Assembly (NCBI GenBank): GCA_032622095.1
Contig: CP136064.1
Coordinates: forward strand, 48,366,073 to 48,430,072
Reading direction: 5' to 3'
DNA from: Siphonodentalium dalli
Lineage: Eukaryota; Mollusca; Scaphopoda; Gadilida; Siphonodentaliidae
DNA: 64,000 nt
Made by a program: the position numbers and the translations under genes. The notes beneath the pieces are model-generated. The model was not told the DNA's origin. It worked only from the letters and a program-made list of their open reading frames with translations, and searched no databases. Positions 34,185 through 50,200 of the stretch are shown here, in pieces; position 1 is the stretch's first letter, and every line of letters starts with the position of its first letter.

Positions 34185-34720
34185 TTGATAATTGTAATCG
34201 ACACGAAGCAAAATTGCTCACAAAGTCATTTAAATCGTGAAACTTCCGAGTTGGGACTTTCAGCTACAGTGAAGAAAATTATTAAAGACGATGCATAATC
34301 CGAATTAACGTTAGCAAGTTACTATTTCCTTGGCTTCGGAGATAAAAGATATCTGAGCAACCCACCCATCAAAGTTGAGAGTGATCAGATATTGATTTTT
34401 TAAATCTATTATTTGTTACCACCAGTAATTTTTTAGTTGCCCAGTAAAAGTAAATGAGAAGGCAGGTCTCGGACCAAATTGCAGATGAAGATGGATAACT
34501 CAAAAATAAAGTGGCTCTTTTGTGTAAGATCTTTGACAAACCGGCAAAATTTTGTTGAAGAAAGTTGATATCTAACAGGTTTCGGCAAATTTATACTATA
34601 GTTGATTGTGGTTAGCATTATTTTTGGGCAATTAATCAATTATTATAACGTCATGAAGCGTCATTTTCAAAAATATTGCTGCTGTTGTTGGAATCTGATA
34701 TGGGGACCATCGGAACAGAT
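34185..34720. repeat. Interspersed element copy (GAGTTGGGACTTTCAGC family)
   Basis: Combines phrases of 24638-24902 (GAGTTGGGACTTTC; the complement of CATATCAGATTCCAACAAC near 34692), of 29262 onward (TTACTATTTCCTTGGCTTC) and of 25440-25680 inverted. It appears to be the least interrupted copy of this family in the window. Non-coding. Confidence 0.55.
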
Positions 34721-35257
34721 AATAACTAAGATATGCATTTTTTTTTTACTTTATAATTCCCTGTAAAAACTTCAAAATGTTCAAAGATTTGGTAATGGTG
34801 GAATATGATTTGTATATTGGCATAAGCAAGAGTAAAGAATCATGGCATGATCTATAGTGCAAAAAATTATATAGGGACCAGCGAATGTTTATTGTTCAGA
34901 TGGAAATAAACTAATATTGCAATGCAATTGACATAAAATTTGGTGTGTGAACTGTGGTATAGTGTACTCAAGGTTAATGTCGAGCTGCAGTTGAGTACAA
35001 CGATTCGCAAAACATTTAAACACATCAAACATTGTTGCTTGACCTTGTGCATTGTGTGATTATTATCGATGTGCCAACCAACCAAACGGCGTAAAACTGT
35101 CCTGGAGCTGGTGGGGGGAGCTCAGGGTCACAAAAATCAGCCAATTTCCTCGGAAATTCTTCCAAGTGGTGTGACCCTGAAACAGAGACACATCAACAGC
35201 AACAATGTACATACAAAAGTCTTCCAAAACCAATTTGCATACTTTCTTAGTAAACCT
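34721..35257. other. Stretch flanking the satellite on the left
   Basis: No gene recognised. The frames at 35063-35293 overlap each other on both strands and have no splice signals. Confidence 0.5.
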
Positions 35258-38200
35258 ATAAATTGTCAACCTATAATGGAAAATAATTGTTAGGAGACAC
35301 CAACATGAGATTTGGGTCGAAAATTACAAAAAAATTACCATCGCTGACAATATAACTTCATATGGCCTAACCTGAGGTGTCTTTTCAAGTGCGATCAGTG
35401 TTTTTCCAACTGACAGCATGCCTGTGAATCAAAATAAACCATAATTGTCAACATAGAATGGAAAATAATTGTTAGGAGACACCAACATGCCATGAGATTT
35501 GGGTCGAAAATTACAAAAAAATTAACATCGCTGACAATATAACTTCATATGGCCTAACCTTGGGTGTCTTTTCATGTGCGATCAGTTTTTTTCCAACTCA
35601 CATCATACCTGTGAATCAAAATAAACCATAATTGCCAACATAAAATGAAAAATAGTTGTTAGGAGACACCAACATGCCATGAGATTTGGGTCGAAAATTA
35701 CAAAAAAATGACCATGACTGACAATATAACTTCATATGGCCTAACCTGAGGTGTCTTTTCATGTGCGATCAGTGTTTTTCCAACTCACATCATGCATGTG
35801 AATCAAAATAAACCATAATTGTCAACATAAAATGGAAAATAATTGTTAGGAGACACCAACATGCCATGAGATTTGGGTTCAAAATTACCAAAAAATGACC
35901 ATCGCCGACAATATAACTTCATATGGCCTAACCTGAGGTGTCTTTTCAAGTGCGATCAGTGTTTTTCCAACTAACAGCATGCCTGTGAATCAAAATAAAC
36001 CATAATTGTCAACATAGAATGGAAAATAATTGTTAGGAGACACCAACATGCCATGAGATTTGGGTCGAAAATTACAAAAAAATGACCATGACTGACAATA
36101 TAACTTCATATGGCCTAACCTGAGGTGTCTTTTCATGTGCGATCAGTGTTTTTCAAACTCACATCATGCCTGTGAATCAAAATAAACCATAATTGTCAAC
36201 ATAAAATGGAAAATAATTGTTAGGAGACACCAACATGCCATGAGATTTGGGTTCAAAATTACAAAAAAATGACCATCGCCGACAATATAACTTCATATGG
36301 CCTAACCTGAGGTGTCTTTTCAAGTGCGATCAGTGTTTTTCCAACTGACATCATGCCTGTGAATCAAAATAAACCATAATTGTCAACATAAAATGGAAAA
36401 TAATTGTTAGGAGACACCAACATGCCATGAGATTTGGGTCGAAAATTACAAAAAATGACCATCGTTGACAATATAACTTCATATGGCCTAACCTGGGCTG
36501 TCTTTTCATGTGCGGTCAGTGTTTTTCAAACTCACATCATGCCTGTGAATCAAAATAAACCATAATTGTCAACATAGAATGGAAAATAATTGTTAGGAGA
36601 CACCAACATGCCATGAGATTTGGGTCGAAAATTACAAAAAAATGACCATGACTGACAATATAACTTCATATGGCCTAACCTGAGGTGTCTTTTCATGTGC
36701 GATCAGTGTTTTTCCAACTCACATCATGCCTGTGAATGAAAATAAACCATAACTGCCAACATAAAATGGAAAATAATTGTTAGGAGACACCAACATGCCA
36801 TGAGATTTGGGTAGAAAATTACAAAAAAAATGACCATGACTGACAATATAACTTCATATGGCCTAACCTGAGGTGTCTTTTCATGTGCGATCAGTGTTTT
36901 TCCAACTCACATCATGCCTGTGAATGAAAATAAACCATAATTGCCAACATAAAATGGAAAATAATTGTTAGGAGACACCAACATGCCATGAGATTTGGGT
37001 CGAAAATTACAAAAAAATGACCATGACTGACAATATAACTTCATATGGCCTAACCTGAGGTGTCTTTTCATGTGCGATCAGTGTTTTTCCAACTCACATC
37101 ATGCCTGTGAATGAAAATAAACCATAACTGCCAACATAAAATGGAAAATAATTGTTAGGAGACACCAACATGCCATGAGATTTGGGTCGAAAATTACAAA
37201 AAAATGACCATGACTGACAATATAACTTCATATGGCCTAACCTGAGGTGTCTTTTCATGTGCGATCAGTGTTTTTCCAACTCACATCATGCATGTGAATC
37301 AAAATATACCATAATTGTCAACATAAAATGGAAAATAATTGTTAGGAGACACCAACATGCCATGAGATTTGGGTTCAAAATTACAAAAAAATGACCATGA
37401 CTGACAATATAACTTCATATGGCCTAACCTGAGGTGTCTTTTCATGTGCGATCAGTGTTTTTCCAACTCACATCATGCCTGTGAATCAAAATAAACCATA
37501 ATTGCCAACATAGAGTGGAAAATAATTGTTAGGAGACACCAACATGCCATGAGATTTGGGTTGAAAATTACAAAAAAATGACCATCGTTGACAATATAAC
37601 TTCATATGGCCTAACCTGGGGTGACTTTTCATGTGCGATCAGTGTTTTTCCAACTCACATCATGCCTGTGAATAAAAATAAACCATAATTGTCAACATAG
37701 AATGGAAAATAATTGTTAGGAGACACCAACATGCCATGAGATTTGGGTCGAAAATTACAAAAAAATGACCATGACTGACAACATAACTTCATATGGCCTA
37801 ACCTGAGGTGTCTTTTCATGTGCGATCAGTGTTTTTCCAACTCACATCATGCCTGTGAATGAAAATAAACCATAACTGCCAACATAAAATGGAAAATAAT
37901 TGTTAGGAGACACCAACATGCCATGAGATTTGGGTCGAAAATTACAAAAAAATGACCATGACTGACAATATAACTTCATATGGCCTAACCTGAGGTGTCT
38001 TTTCATGTGCGATCAGTGTTTTTCCAACTCACATCATGCCTGTGAATGAAAATAAACCATAACTGCCAACATAAAATGGAAAATAATTGTTAGGAGACAC
38101 CAACAAGCCATGAGATTTGGGTAGAAAATTACAAAAAAAATGACCATGACTGACAATATAACTTCATATGGCCTAACCTGAGGTGTCTTTTCATGTGCGA

Positions 38201-41200
38201 TCAGTGTTTTTCCAACTCACATCATGCCTGTGAATGAAAATAAACCATAATTGCCAACATAAAATGAAAAATAGTTGTTAGGAGACACCAACATGCCATG
38301 AGATTTGGGTCGAAAATTACAAAAAAATGACCATGACTGACAATATAACTTCATATGGCCTAACCTGAGGTGTCTTTTCATGTGCGATCAGTGTTTTTCC
38401 AACTCACATCATGCATGTGAATCAAAATAAACCATAATTGTCAACATAAAATGGAAAATAATTGTTAGGAGACACCAACATGCCATGAGATTTGGGTTCA
38501 AAATTACAAAAAAATGACCATCGCCGACAATATAACTTCATATGGCCTAACCTGAGGTGTCTTTTCAAGTGCGATCAGTGTTTTTCCAACTAACAGCATG
38601 CCTGTGAATCAAAATAAACCATAATTGTCAACATAGAATGGAAAATAATTGTTAGGAGACACCAACATGCCATGAGATTTGGGTCGAAAATTACAAAAAA
38701 ATGACCATGACTGACAATATAACTTCATATGGCCTAACCTGAGGTGTCTTTTCATGTGCGATCAGTGTTTTTCAAACTCACATCATGCCTGTGAATCAAA
38801 ATAAACCATAATTGTCAACATAAAATGGAAAATAATTGTTAGGAGACACCAACATGCCATGAGATTTGGGTTCAAAATTACAAAAAAATGACCATCGCCG
38901 ACAATATAACTTCATATGGCCTAACCTGAGGTGTCTTTTCAAGTGCGATCAGTGTTTTTCCAACTGACATCATGCCTGTGAATCAAAATAAACCATAATT
39001 GTCAACATAAAATGGAAAATAATTGTTAGGAGACACCAACATGCCATGAGATTTGGGTCGAAAATTACAAAAAATGACCATCGTTGACAATATAACTTCA
39101 TATGGCCTAACCTGGGCTGTCTTTTCATGTGCGGTCAGTGTTTTTCAAACTCACATCATGCCTGTGAATCAAAATAAACCATAATTGTCAACATAGAATG
39201 GAAAATAATTGTTAGGAGACACCAACATGCCATGAGATTTGGGTCGAAAATTACAAAAAAATGACCATGACTGACAATATAACTTCATATGGCCTAACCT
39301 GAGGTGTCTTTTCATGTGCGATCAGTGTTTTTCCAACTCACATCATGCCTGTGAATGAAAATAAACCATAACTGCCAACATAAAATGGAAAATAATTGTT
39401 AGGAGACACCAACATGCCATGAGATTTGGGTCGAAAATTACAAAAAAATGACCATGACTGACAATATAACTTCATATGGCCTAACCTGAGGTGTCTTTTC
39501 ATGTGCGATCAGTGTTTTTCCAACTCACATCATGCATGTGAATCAAAATAAACCATAATTGTCAACATAAAATGGAAAATAATTGTTAGGAGACACCAAC
39601 ATGCCATGAGATTTGGGTTCAAAATTACAAAAAAATGACCATCGCCGACAATATAACTTCATATGGCCTAACCTGAGGTGTCTTTTCAAGTGCGATCAGT
39701 GTTTTTCCAACTAACAGCATGCCTCTGAATCAAAATAAACCATAATTGTCAACATAGAATGGAAAATAATTGTTAGGAGACACCAACATGCCATGAGATT
39801 TGGGTCGAAAATTACAAAAAAATGACCATGACTGACAATATAACTTCATATGGCCTAACCTGAGGTGTCTTTTCATGTGCGATCAGTGTTTTTCAAACTC
39901 ACATCATGCCTGTGAATGAAAATAAACCATAATTGCCAACATAAAATGGAAAATAATTGTTAGGAGACACCAACATGCCATGAGATTTGGGTCGAAAATT
40001 ACAAAAAAATGACCATGACTGACAATATAACTTCATATGGCCTAACCTGAGGTGTCTTTTCATGTGCGATCAGTGTTTTTCCAACTCACATCATGCATGT
40101 GAATCAAAATAAACCATAATTGCCAACATAAAATGGAAAATAATTGTTAGGAGACACCAACATGCCATGAGATTTGGGTCGAAAATTACAAAAAAATGAC
40201 CATGACTGACAATATAACTTCATATGGCCTAACCTGAGGTGTCTTTTCATGTGCGATCAGTGTTTTTCCAACTCACATCATGCCTGTGAATCAAAATAAA
40301 CCATAACTGCCAACATAAAATGGAAAATAATTGTTAGGAGACACCAACATGCCATGAGATTTGGGTCGAAAATTACAAAAAAATGACCATGACTGACAAT
40401 ATAACTTCATATGGCCTAACCTGAGGTGTCTTTTCATGTGCGATCAGTGTTTTTCCAACTCACATCATGCCTGTGAATGAAAATAAACCATAACTGCCAA
40501 CATAAAATGGAAAATAATTGTTAGGAGACACCAACATGCCATGAGATTTGGGTCGAAAATTACAAAAAAATGACCATGACTGACAATATAACTTCATATG
40601 GCCTAACCTGAGGTGTCTTTTCATGTGCGATCAGTGTTTTTCCAACTCACATCATGCATGTGAATGAAAATAAACCATAATTGCCAACATAAAATGGAAA
40701 ATAATTGTTAGGAGACACCAACATGCCATGAGATTTGGGTCGAAAATTACAAAAAAATGACCATGACTGACAATATAACTTCATATGGCCTAACCTGAGG
40801 TGTCTTTTCATGTGCGATCAGTGTTTTTCCAACTAACAGCATGCCTCTGAATCAAAATAAACCATAATTGTCAACATAGAATGGAAAATAATTGTTAGGA
40901 GACACCAACATGCCATGAGATTTGGGTCGAAAATTACAAAAAAATGACCATGACTGACAATATAACTTCATATGGCCTAACCTGAGGTGTCTTTTCATGT
41001 GCGATCAGTGTTTTTCAAACTCACATCATGCCTGTGAATGAAAATAAACCATAATTGCCAACATAAAATGGAAAATAATTGTTAGGAGACACCAACATGC
41101 CATGAGATTTGGGTCGAAAATTACAAAAAAATGACCATGACTGACAATATAACTTCATATGGCCTAACCTGAGGTGTCTTTTCATGTGCGATCAGTGTTT

Positions 41201-44200
41201 TTCCAACTCACATCATGCATGTGAATCAAAATAAACCATAATTGCCAACATAAAATGGAAAATAATTGTTAGGAGACACCAACATGCCATGAGATTTGGG
41301 TCGAAAATTACAAAAAAATGACCATGACTGACAATATAACTTCATATGGCCTAACCTGAGGTGTCTTTTCATGTGCGATCAGTGTTTTTCCAACTCACAT
41401 CATGCCTGTGAATCAAAATAAACCATAATTGCCAACATAGAGTGGAAAATAATTGTTAGGAGACACCAACATGCCATGAGATTTGGGTTGAAAATTACAA
41501 AAAAATGACCATCGTTGACAATATAACTTCATATGGCCTAACCTGGGGTGTCTTTTCATGTGCGATCAGTGTTTTTCCAACTCACATCATGCCTGTGAAT
41601 AAAAATAAACCATAATTGTCAACATAGAATGGAAAATAATTGTTAGGAGACACCAACATGCCATGAGATTTGGGTCGAAAATTACAAAAAAATGACCATG
41701 ACTGACAACATAACTTCATATGGCCTAACCTGAGGTGTCTTTTCATGTGCGATCAGTGTTTTTCCAACTCACATCATGCCTGTGAATGAAAATAAACCAT
41801 AACTGCCAACATAAAATGGAAAATAATTGTTAGGAGACACCAACATGCCATGAGATTTGGGTCGAAAATTACAAAAAAATGACCATGACTGACAATATAA
41901 CTTCATATGGCCTAACCTGAGGTGTCTTTTCATGTGCGATCAGTGTTTTTCCAACTCACATCATGCCTGTGAATGAAAATAAACCATAACTGCCAACATA
42001 AAATGGAAAATAATTGTTAGGAGACACCAACATGCCATGAGATTTGGGTCGAAAATTACAAAAAAATGACCATGACTGACAATATAACTTCATATGGCCT
42101 AACCTGAGGTGTCTTTTCATGTGCGATCAGTGTTTTTCCAACTCACATCATGCATGTGAATAAAAATAAACCATAATTGTCAACATAAAATGGAAAATAA
42201 TTGTTAGGAGACACCAACATGCCATGAGATTTGGGTTCAAAATTACAAAAAAATGACCATCGCCGACAATATAACTTCATATGGCCTAACCTGAGGTGTC
42301 TTTTCAAGTGCGATCAGTGTTTTTCCAACTGACATCATGCCTGTGAATCAAAATAAACCATAATTGTCAACATAAAATGGAAAATAATTGTTAGGAGACA
42401 CCAACATGCCATGAGATTTGGGTCGAAAATTACAAAAAATGACCATCGTTGACAATATAACTTCATATGGCCTAACCTGGGGTGTCTTTTCATGTGCGAT
42501 CAGTGTTTTTCCAACTCACATCATGCCTGTGAATCAAAATAAACCATAATTGTCAACATAAAATGGAAAATAATTGTTAGGAGACACCAACATGCCATGA
42601 GATTTGGGTCGAAAATTACAAAAAAATGACCATCGCTGACAATATAACTTCATATGGCCTAACCTGGGCTGTCTTTTCATGTGCGATCAGTGTTTTTCCA
42701 ACTCACATCATGCCTGTGAATGAAAATAAACCATAAATGCCAACATAAAATGGAAAATAATTGTTAGGAGACACCAACATGCCATGAGATTTGGGTCGAA
42801 AATTACAAAAAAATGACCATGACTGACAATATAACTTCATATGGCCTAACCTGAGGTGTCTTTTCATGTGCGATCAGTGTTTTTCAAACTCACATCATGC
42901 CTGTGAATGAAAATAAACCATAATTGCCAACATAAAATGGAAAATAATTGTTAGGAGACACCAACATGCCATGAGATTTGGGTCGAAAATTACAAAAAAA
43001 TGACCATGACTGACAATATAACTTCATATGGCCTAACCTGAGGTGTCTTTTCATGTGCGATCAGTGTTTTTCCAACTCACATCATGCATGTGAATCAAAA
43101 TAAACCATAATTGCCAACATAAAATGGAAAATAATTGTTAGGAGACACCAACATGCCATGAGATTTGGGTCGAAAATTACAAAAAAATGACCATGACTGA
43201 CAATATAACTTCATATGGCCTAACCTGAGGTGTCTTTTCATGTGCGATCAGTGTTTTTCCAACTCACATCATGCCTGTGAATCAAAATAAACCATAATTG
43301 CCAACATAGAGTGGAAAATAATTGTTAGGAGACACCAACATGCCATGAGATTTGGGTTGAAAATTACAAAAAAATGACCATCGTTGACAATATAACTTCA
43401 TATGGCCTAACCTGGGGTGTCTTTTCATGTGCGATCAGTGTTTTTCCAACTCACATCATGCCTGTGAATAAAAATAAACCATAATTGTCAACATAGAATG
43501 GAAAATAATTGTTAGGAGACACCAACATGCCATGAGATTTGGGTCGAAAATTACAAAAAAATGACCATGACTGACAACATAACTTCATATGGCCTAACCT
43601 GAGGTGTCTTTTCATGTGCGATCAGTGTTTTTCCAACTCACATCATGCCTGTGAATGAAAATAAACCATAACTGCCAACATAAAATGGAAAATAATTGTT
43701 AGGAGACACCAACATGCCATGAGATTTGGGTCGAAAATTACAAAAAAATGACCATGACTGACAATATAACTTCATATGGCCTAACCTGAGGTGTCTTTTC
43801 ATGTGCGATCAGTGTTTTTTCCAACTCACATCATGCCTGTGAATGAAAATAAACCATAACTGCCAACATAAAATGGAAAATAATTGTTAGGAGACACCAA
43901 CATGCCATGAGATTTGGGTCGAAAATTACAAAAAAATGACCATGACTGACAATATAACTTCATATGGCCTAACCTGAGGTGTCTTTTCATGTGCGATCAG
44001 TGTTTTTCCAACTCACATCATGCATGTGAATAAAAATAAACCATAATTGTCAACATAAAATGGAAAATAATTGTTAGGAGACACCAACATGCCATGAGAT
44101 TTGGGTTCAAAATTACAAAAAAATGACCATCGCCGACAATATAACTTCATATGGCCTAACCTGAGGTGTCTTTTCAAGTGCGATCAGTGTTTTTCCAACT

Positions 44201-47200
44201 GACATCATGCCTGTGAATCAAAATAAACCATAATTGTCAACATAAAATGGAAAATAATTGTTAGGAGACACCAACATGCCATGAGATTTGGGTCGAAAAT
44301 TACAAAAAATGACCATCGTTGACAATATAACTTCATATGGCCTAACCTGGGGTGTCTTTTCATGTGCGATCAGTGTTTTTCCAACTCACATCATGCCTGT
44401 GAATAAAAATAAACCATAATTGTCAACATAAAATGAAAAATAATTGTTAGGAGACACCAACATGCCATGAGATTTGGGTCGAAAATTACAAAAAAATGAC
44501 CATGACTGACAATATAACTTCATATGGCCTAACCTGAGGTGTCTTTTCATGTGCGATCAGTGTTTTTCCAACTCACATCATGCCTGTGAATCAAAATAAA
44601 CCATAATTGCCAACATAGAGTGGAAAATAATTGTTAGGAGACACCAACATGCCATGAGATTTGGGTTGAAAATTACAAAAAAATGACCATCGTTGACAAT
44701 ATAACTTCATATGGCCTAACCTGGGGTGACTTTTCATGTGCGATCAGTGTTTTTCCAACTCACATCATGCCTGTGAATAAAAATAAACCATAATTGTCAA
44801 CATAGAATGGAAAATAATTGTTAGGAGACACCAACATGCCATGAGATTTGGGTCGAAAATTACAAAAAAATGACCATGACTGACAACATAACTTCATATG
44901 GCCTAACCTGAGGTGTCTTTTCATGTGCGATCAGTGTTTTTCCAACTCACATCATGCCTGTGAATGAAAATAAACCATAACTGCCAACATAAAATGGAAA
45001 ATAATTGTTAGGAGACACCAACATGCCATGAGATTTGGGTCGAAAATTACAAAAAAATGACCATGACTGACAATATAACTTCATATGGCCTAACCTGAGG
45101 TGTCTTTTCATGTGCGATCAGTGTTTTTCCAACTCACATCATGCCTGTGAATGAAAATAAACCATAACTGCCAACATAAAATGGAAAATAATTGTTAGGA
45201 GACACCAACAAGCCATGAGATTTGGGTAGAAAATTACAAAAAAAATGACCATGACTGACAATATAACTTCATATGGCCTAACCTGAGGTGTCTTTTCATG
45301 TGCGATCAGTGTTTTTCCAACTCACATCATGCCTGTGAATGAAAATAAACCATAACTGCCAACATAAAATGGAAAATAATTGTTAGGAGACACCAACATG
45401 CCATGAGATTTGGGTCGAAAATTACAAAAAAATGACCATGACTGACAATATAACTTCATATGGCCTAACCTGAGGTGTCTTTTCATGTGCGATCAGTGTT
45501 TTTCCAACTCACATCATGCCTGTGAATGAAAATAAACCATAACTGCCAACATAAAATGGAAAATAATTGTTAGGAGACACCAACATGCCATGAGATTTGG
45601 GTCGAAAATTACAAAAAAATGACCATGACTGACAATATAACTTCATATGGCCTAACCTGAGGTGTCTTTTCATGTGCGATCAGTGTTTTTCCAACTCACA
45701 TCATGCATGTGAATCAAAATAAACCATAATTGTCAACATAAAATGGAAAATAATTGTTAGGAGACACCAACATGCCATGAGATTTGGGTTCAAAATTACA
45801 AAAAAATGACCATCGCCGACAATATAACTTCATATGGCCTAACCTGAGGTGTCTTTTCAAGTGCGATCAGTGTTTTTCCAACTAACAGCATGCCTCTGAA
45901 TCAAAATAAACCATAATTGTCAACATAGAATGGAAAATAATTGTTAGGAGACACCAACATGCCATGAGATTTGGGTCGAAAATTACAAAAAAATGACCAT
46001 GACTGACAATATAACTTCATATGGCCTAACCTGAGGTGTCTTTTCATGTGCGATCAGTGTTTTTCAAACTCACATCATGCCTGTGAATGAAAATAAACCA
46101 TAATTGCCAACATAAAATGGAAAATAATTGTTAGGAGACACCAACATGCCATGAGATTTGGGTCGAAAATTACAAAAAAATGACCATGACTGACAATATA
46201 ACTTCATATGGCCTAACCTGAGGTGTCTTTTCATGTGCGATCAGTGTTTTTCCAACTCACATCATGCATGTACCCGTCCTAAACTTCAGAGCGGACAGTC
46301 AATTAATCCCGTGAGGAGACAACCAATGAGTTAATTCTAACATGACAATTTTTAAGTTTTAATAAAAAAATTTAATTAATTTTTTAAATTAAATATTTAA
46401 TTTAATGTTTGGTTTTTAAATTTTACCCGAGGTTGGTCAGAAAATTCGTACCCGGAGCAAGATACATTCACATACCAATTTTCAAGTCGATAGCTCCACC
46501 GGTTTCCGAGATCTCGTCTGCGCATGCGCGAAGCTTGCGTCGCACGGACTCGGCGACCCGATAAAATTCGTACCCGGGGCAAGATACATTCACATACCAC
46601 ATGCATGTGAATCAAAATAAACCATAATTGCCAACATAAAATGGAAAATAATTGTTAGGAGACACCAACATGCCATGAGATTTGGGTCGAAAATTACAAA
46701 AAAATGACCATGACTGACAATATAACTTCATATGGCCTAACCTGAGGTGTCTTTTCATGTGCGATCAGTGTTTTTCCAACTCACATCATGCCTGTGAATC
46801 AAAATAAACCATAATTGCCAACATAGAGTGGAAAATAATTGTTAGGAGACACCAACATGCCATGAGATTTGGGTTGAAAATTACAAAAAAATGACCATCG
46901 TTGACAATATAACTTCATATGGCCTAACCTGGGGTGTCTTTTCATGTGCGATCAGTGTTTTTCCAACTCACATCATGCCTGTGAATAAAAATAAACCATA
47001 ATTGTCAACATAGAATGGAAAATAATTGTTAGGAGACACCAACATGCCATGAGATTTGGGTCGAAAATTACAAAAAAATGACCATGACTGACAACATAAC
47101 TTCATATGGCCTAACCTGAGGTGTCTTTTCATGTGCGATCAGTGTTTTTCCAACTCACATCATGCCTGTGAATGAAAATAAACCATAACTGCCAACATAA

Positions 47201-50200
47201 AATGGAAAATAATTGTTAGGAGACACCAACATGCCATGAGATTTGGGTCGAAAATTACAAAAAAATGACCATGACTGACAATATAACTTCATATGGCCTA
47301 ACCTGAGGTGTCTTTTCATGTGCGATCAGTGTTTTTCCAACTCACATCATGCCTGTGAATGAAAATAAACCATAACTGCCAACATAAAATGGAAAATAAT
47401 TGTTAGGAGACACCAACATGCCATGAGATTTGGGTCGAAAATTACAAAAAAATGACCATGACTGACAATATAACTTCATATGGCCTAACCTGAGGTGTCT
47501 TTTCATGTGCGATCAGTGTTTTTCCAACTCACATCATGCATGTGAATAAAAATAAACCATAATTGTCAACATAAAATGGAAAATAATTGTTAGGAGACAC
47601 CAACATGCCATGAGATTTGGGTTCAAAATTACAAAAAAATGACCATCGCCGACAATATAACTTCATATGGCCTAACCTGAGGTGTCTTTTCAAGTGCGAT
47701 CAGTGTTTTTCCAACTGACATCATGCCTGTGAATCAAAATAAACCATAATTGTCAACATAAAATGGAAAATAATTGTTAGGAGACACCAACATGCCATGA
47801 GATTTGGGTCGAAAATTACAAAAAATGACCATCGTTGACAATATAACTTCATATGGCCTAACCTGGGGTGTCTTTTCATGTGCGATCAGTGTTTTTCCAA
47901 CTCACATCATGCCTGTGAATAAAAATAAACCATAATTGTCAACATAGAATGGAAAATAATTGTTAGGAGACACCAACATGCCATGAGATTTGGGTCGAAA
48001 ATTACAAAAAAATTACCATCGCTGACAATATAACTTCATATGGCCTAACCTTGGGTGTCTTTTCATGTGCGATCAGTTTTTTTCCAACTCACATCATACC
48101 TGTGAATCAAAATAAACCATAATTGCCAACATAAAATGAAAAATAGTTGTTAGGAGACACCAACATGCCATGAGATTTGGGTCGAAAATTACAAAAAAAT
48201 GACCATGACTGACAATATAACTTCATATGGCCTAACCTGAGGTGTCTTTTCATGTGCGATCAGTGTTTTTCCAACTCACATCATGCCTGTGAATCAAAAT
48301 AAACCATAATTGCCAACATAAAATGGAAAATAATTGTTAGGAGACACCAACATGCCATGAGATTTGGGTCGAAAATTACAAAAAATGACCATCGCTGACA
48401 ATATAACTTCATATGGCCTAACCTTGGGTGTCTTTTCATGTGCGATCAGTGTTTTTCCAACTCACATCATACCTGTGAATCAAAATAAACCATAATTGCC
48501 AACATAAAATGAAAAATAATTGTTAGGAGACACCAACATGCCATGAGATTTGGGTCGAAAATTACAAAAAAATGACCATGACTGACAATATAACTTCATA
48601 TGGCCTAACCTGAGGTGTCTTTTCAAGTGCGATCAGTATTTTTCCAACTCACATCATGCCTGTGAATCAAAATAAACCATAATTGCCAACATAAAATGGA
48701 AAATAATTGTTAGGAGACACCAACATGCCATGAGATTTGGGTCGAAAATTACAAAAAATGACCATCGCTGACAATATAACTTCATATGGCCTAACCTTGG
48801 GTGTCTTTTCATGTGCGATCAGTGTTTTTCCAACTCACATCATACCTGTGAATCAAAATAAACCATAATTGCCAACATAAAATGAAAAATAATTGTTAGG
48901 AGACACCAACATGCCATGAGATTTGGGTCGAAAATTACAAAAAAATGACCATGACTGACAATATAACTTCATATGGCCTAACCTGAGGTGTCTTTTCATG
49001 TGCGATCAGTGTTTTTCCAACTCACATCATGCCTGTGAATCAAAATAAACCATAATTGCCAACATAAAATGGAAAATAATTGTTAGGAGACACCAACATG
49101 CCATGAGATTTGGGTCGAAAATTACAAAAAATGACCATCGTTGACAATATAACTTCATATGGCCTAACCTGGGGTGTCTTTTCATGTGCGATCAGTGTTT
49201 TTCCAACTCACATAATACCTGTGAATAAAAATAAACCATAATTGTCAACATAGAATGGAAAATAATTGTTAGGAGACACCAACATGCCATGAGATTTGGG
49301 TCGAAAATTACAAAAAAATGACCATGACTGACAACATAACTTCATATGGCCTAACCTGAGGTGTTTTTTCATGTGCGATCAGTGTTTTTCCAACTCACAT
49401 CATGCCTGAGAATCAAAATAAACCATAATTGTCAACATAAAATGGAAAATAATTGCTAGGAGACACCAACATGCCATGAGATTTGGGTCGAAAATTACCA
49501 AAAAATGACCATCGCTGACAATATAACTTCATATGGCCTAACATGGGCTGTCTTTTCATGTGCGGTCAGTGTTTTTCAAACTCACATAATGCCAGTGAAT
49601 CAAAATAAACCATAATTGTCAACATAGAATGGAAAATAATAGTTAGGAGACACCAACATGCCATGAGATTTGGGTCGAAAATTACAAAAAAATGACCATG
49701 ACTGACAATATAACTTCATATGGCCTAACCTGAGGTGTCTTTTCATGTGCGATCAGTGTTTTTCCAACTCACATCATGCCTGTGAATGAAAATAAACCAT
49801 AACTGCCAACATAAAATGGAAAATAATTGTTAGGAGACACCAACATGCCATGAGATTTGGGTCGAAAATTACAAAAAATGACCATCGTTGACAATATAAC
49901 TTCATATGGCCTAACCTGGGGTGTCTTTTCATGTGCGATCAGTGTTTTTCCAACTCACATCATGCCTGTGAATGAAAATAAACCATAATTGCCAACTTAA
50001 AATGGAAAATAAATGTTAGGAGACACCAACATGCCATGAGATTTGGGTCGAAAATTCCAAAAAAATTACCATCGCTGACAATATAACTTCATATGGCCTA
50101 ACCTTGGGTGTCTTTTCATGTGCGATCAGTTTTTTTCCAACTCACATCATACCTGTGAATCAAAATAAACCATAATTGCCAACATAAAATGGAAAATAAT

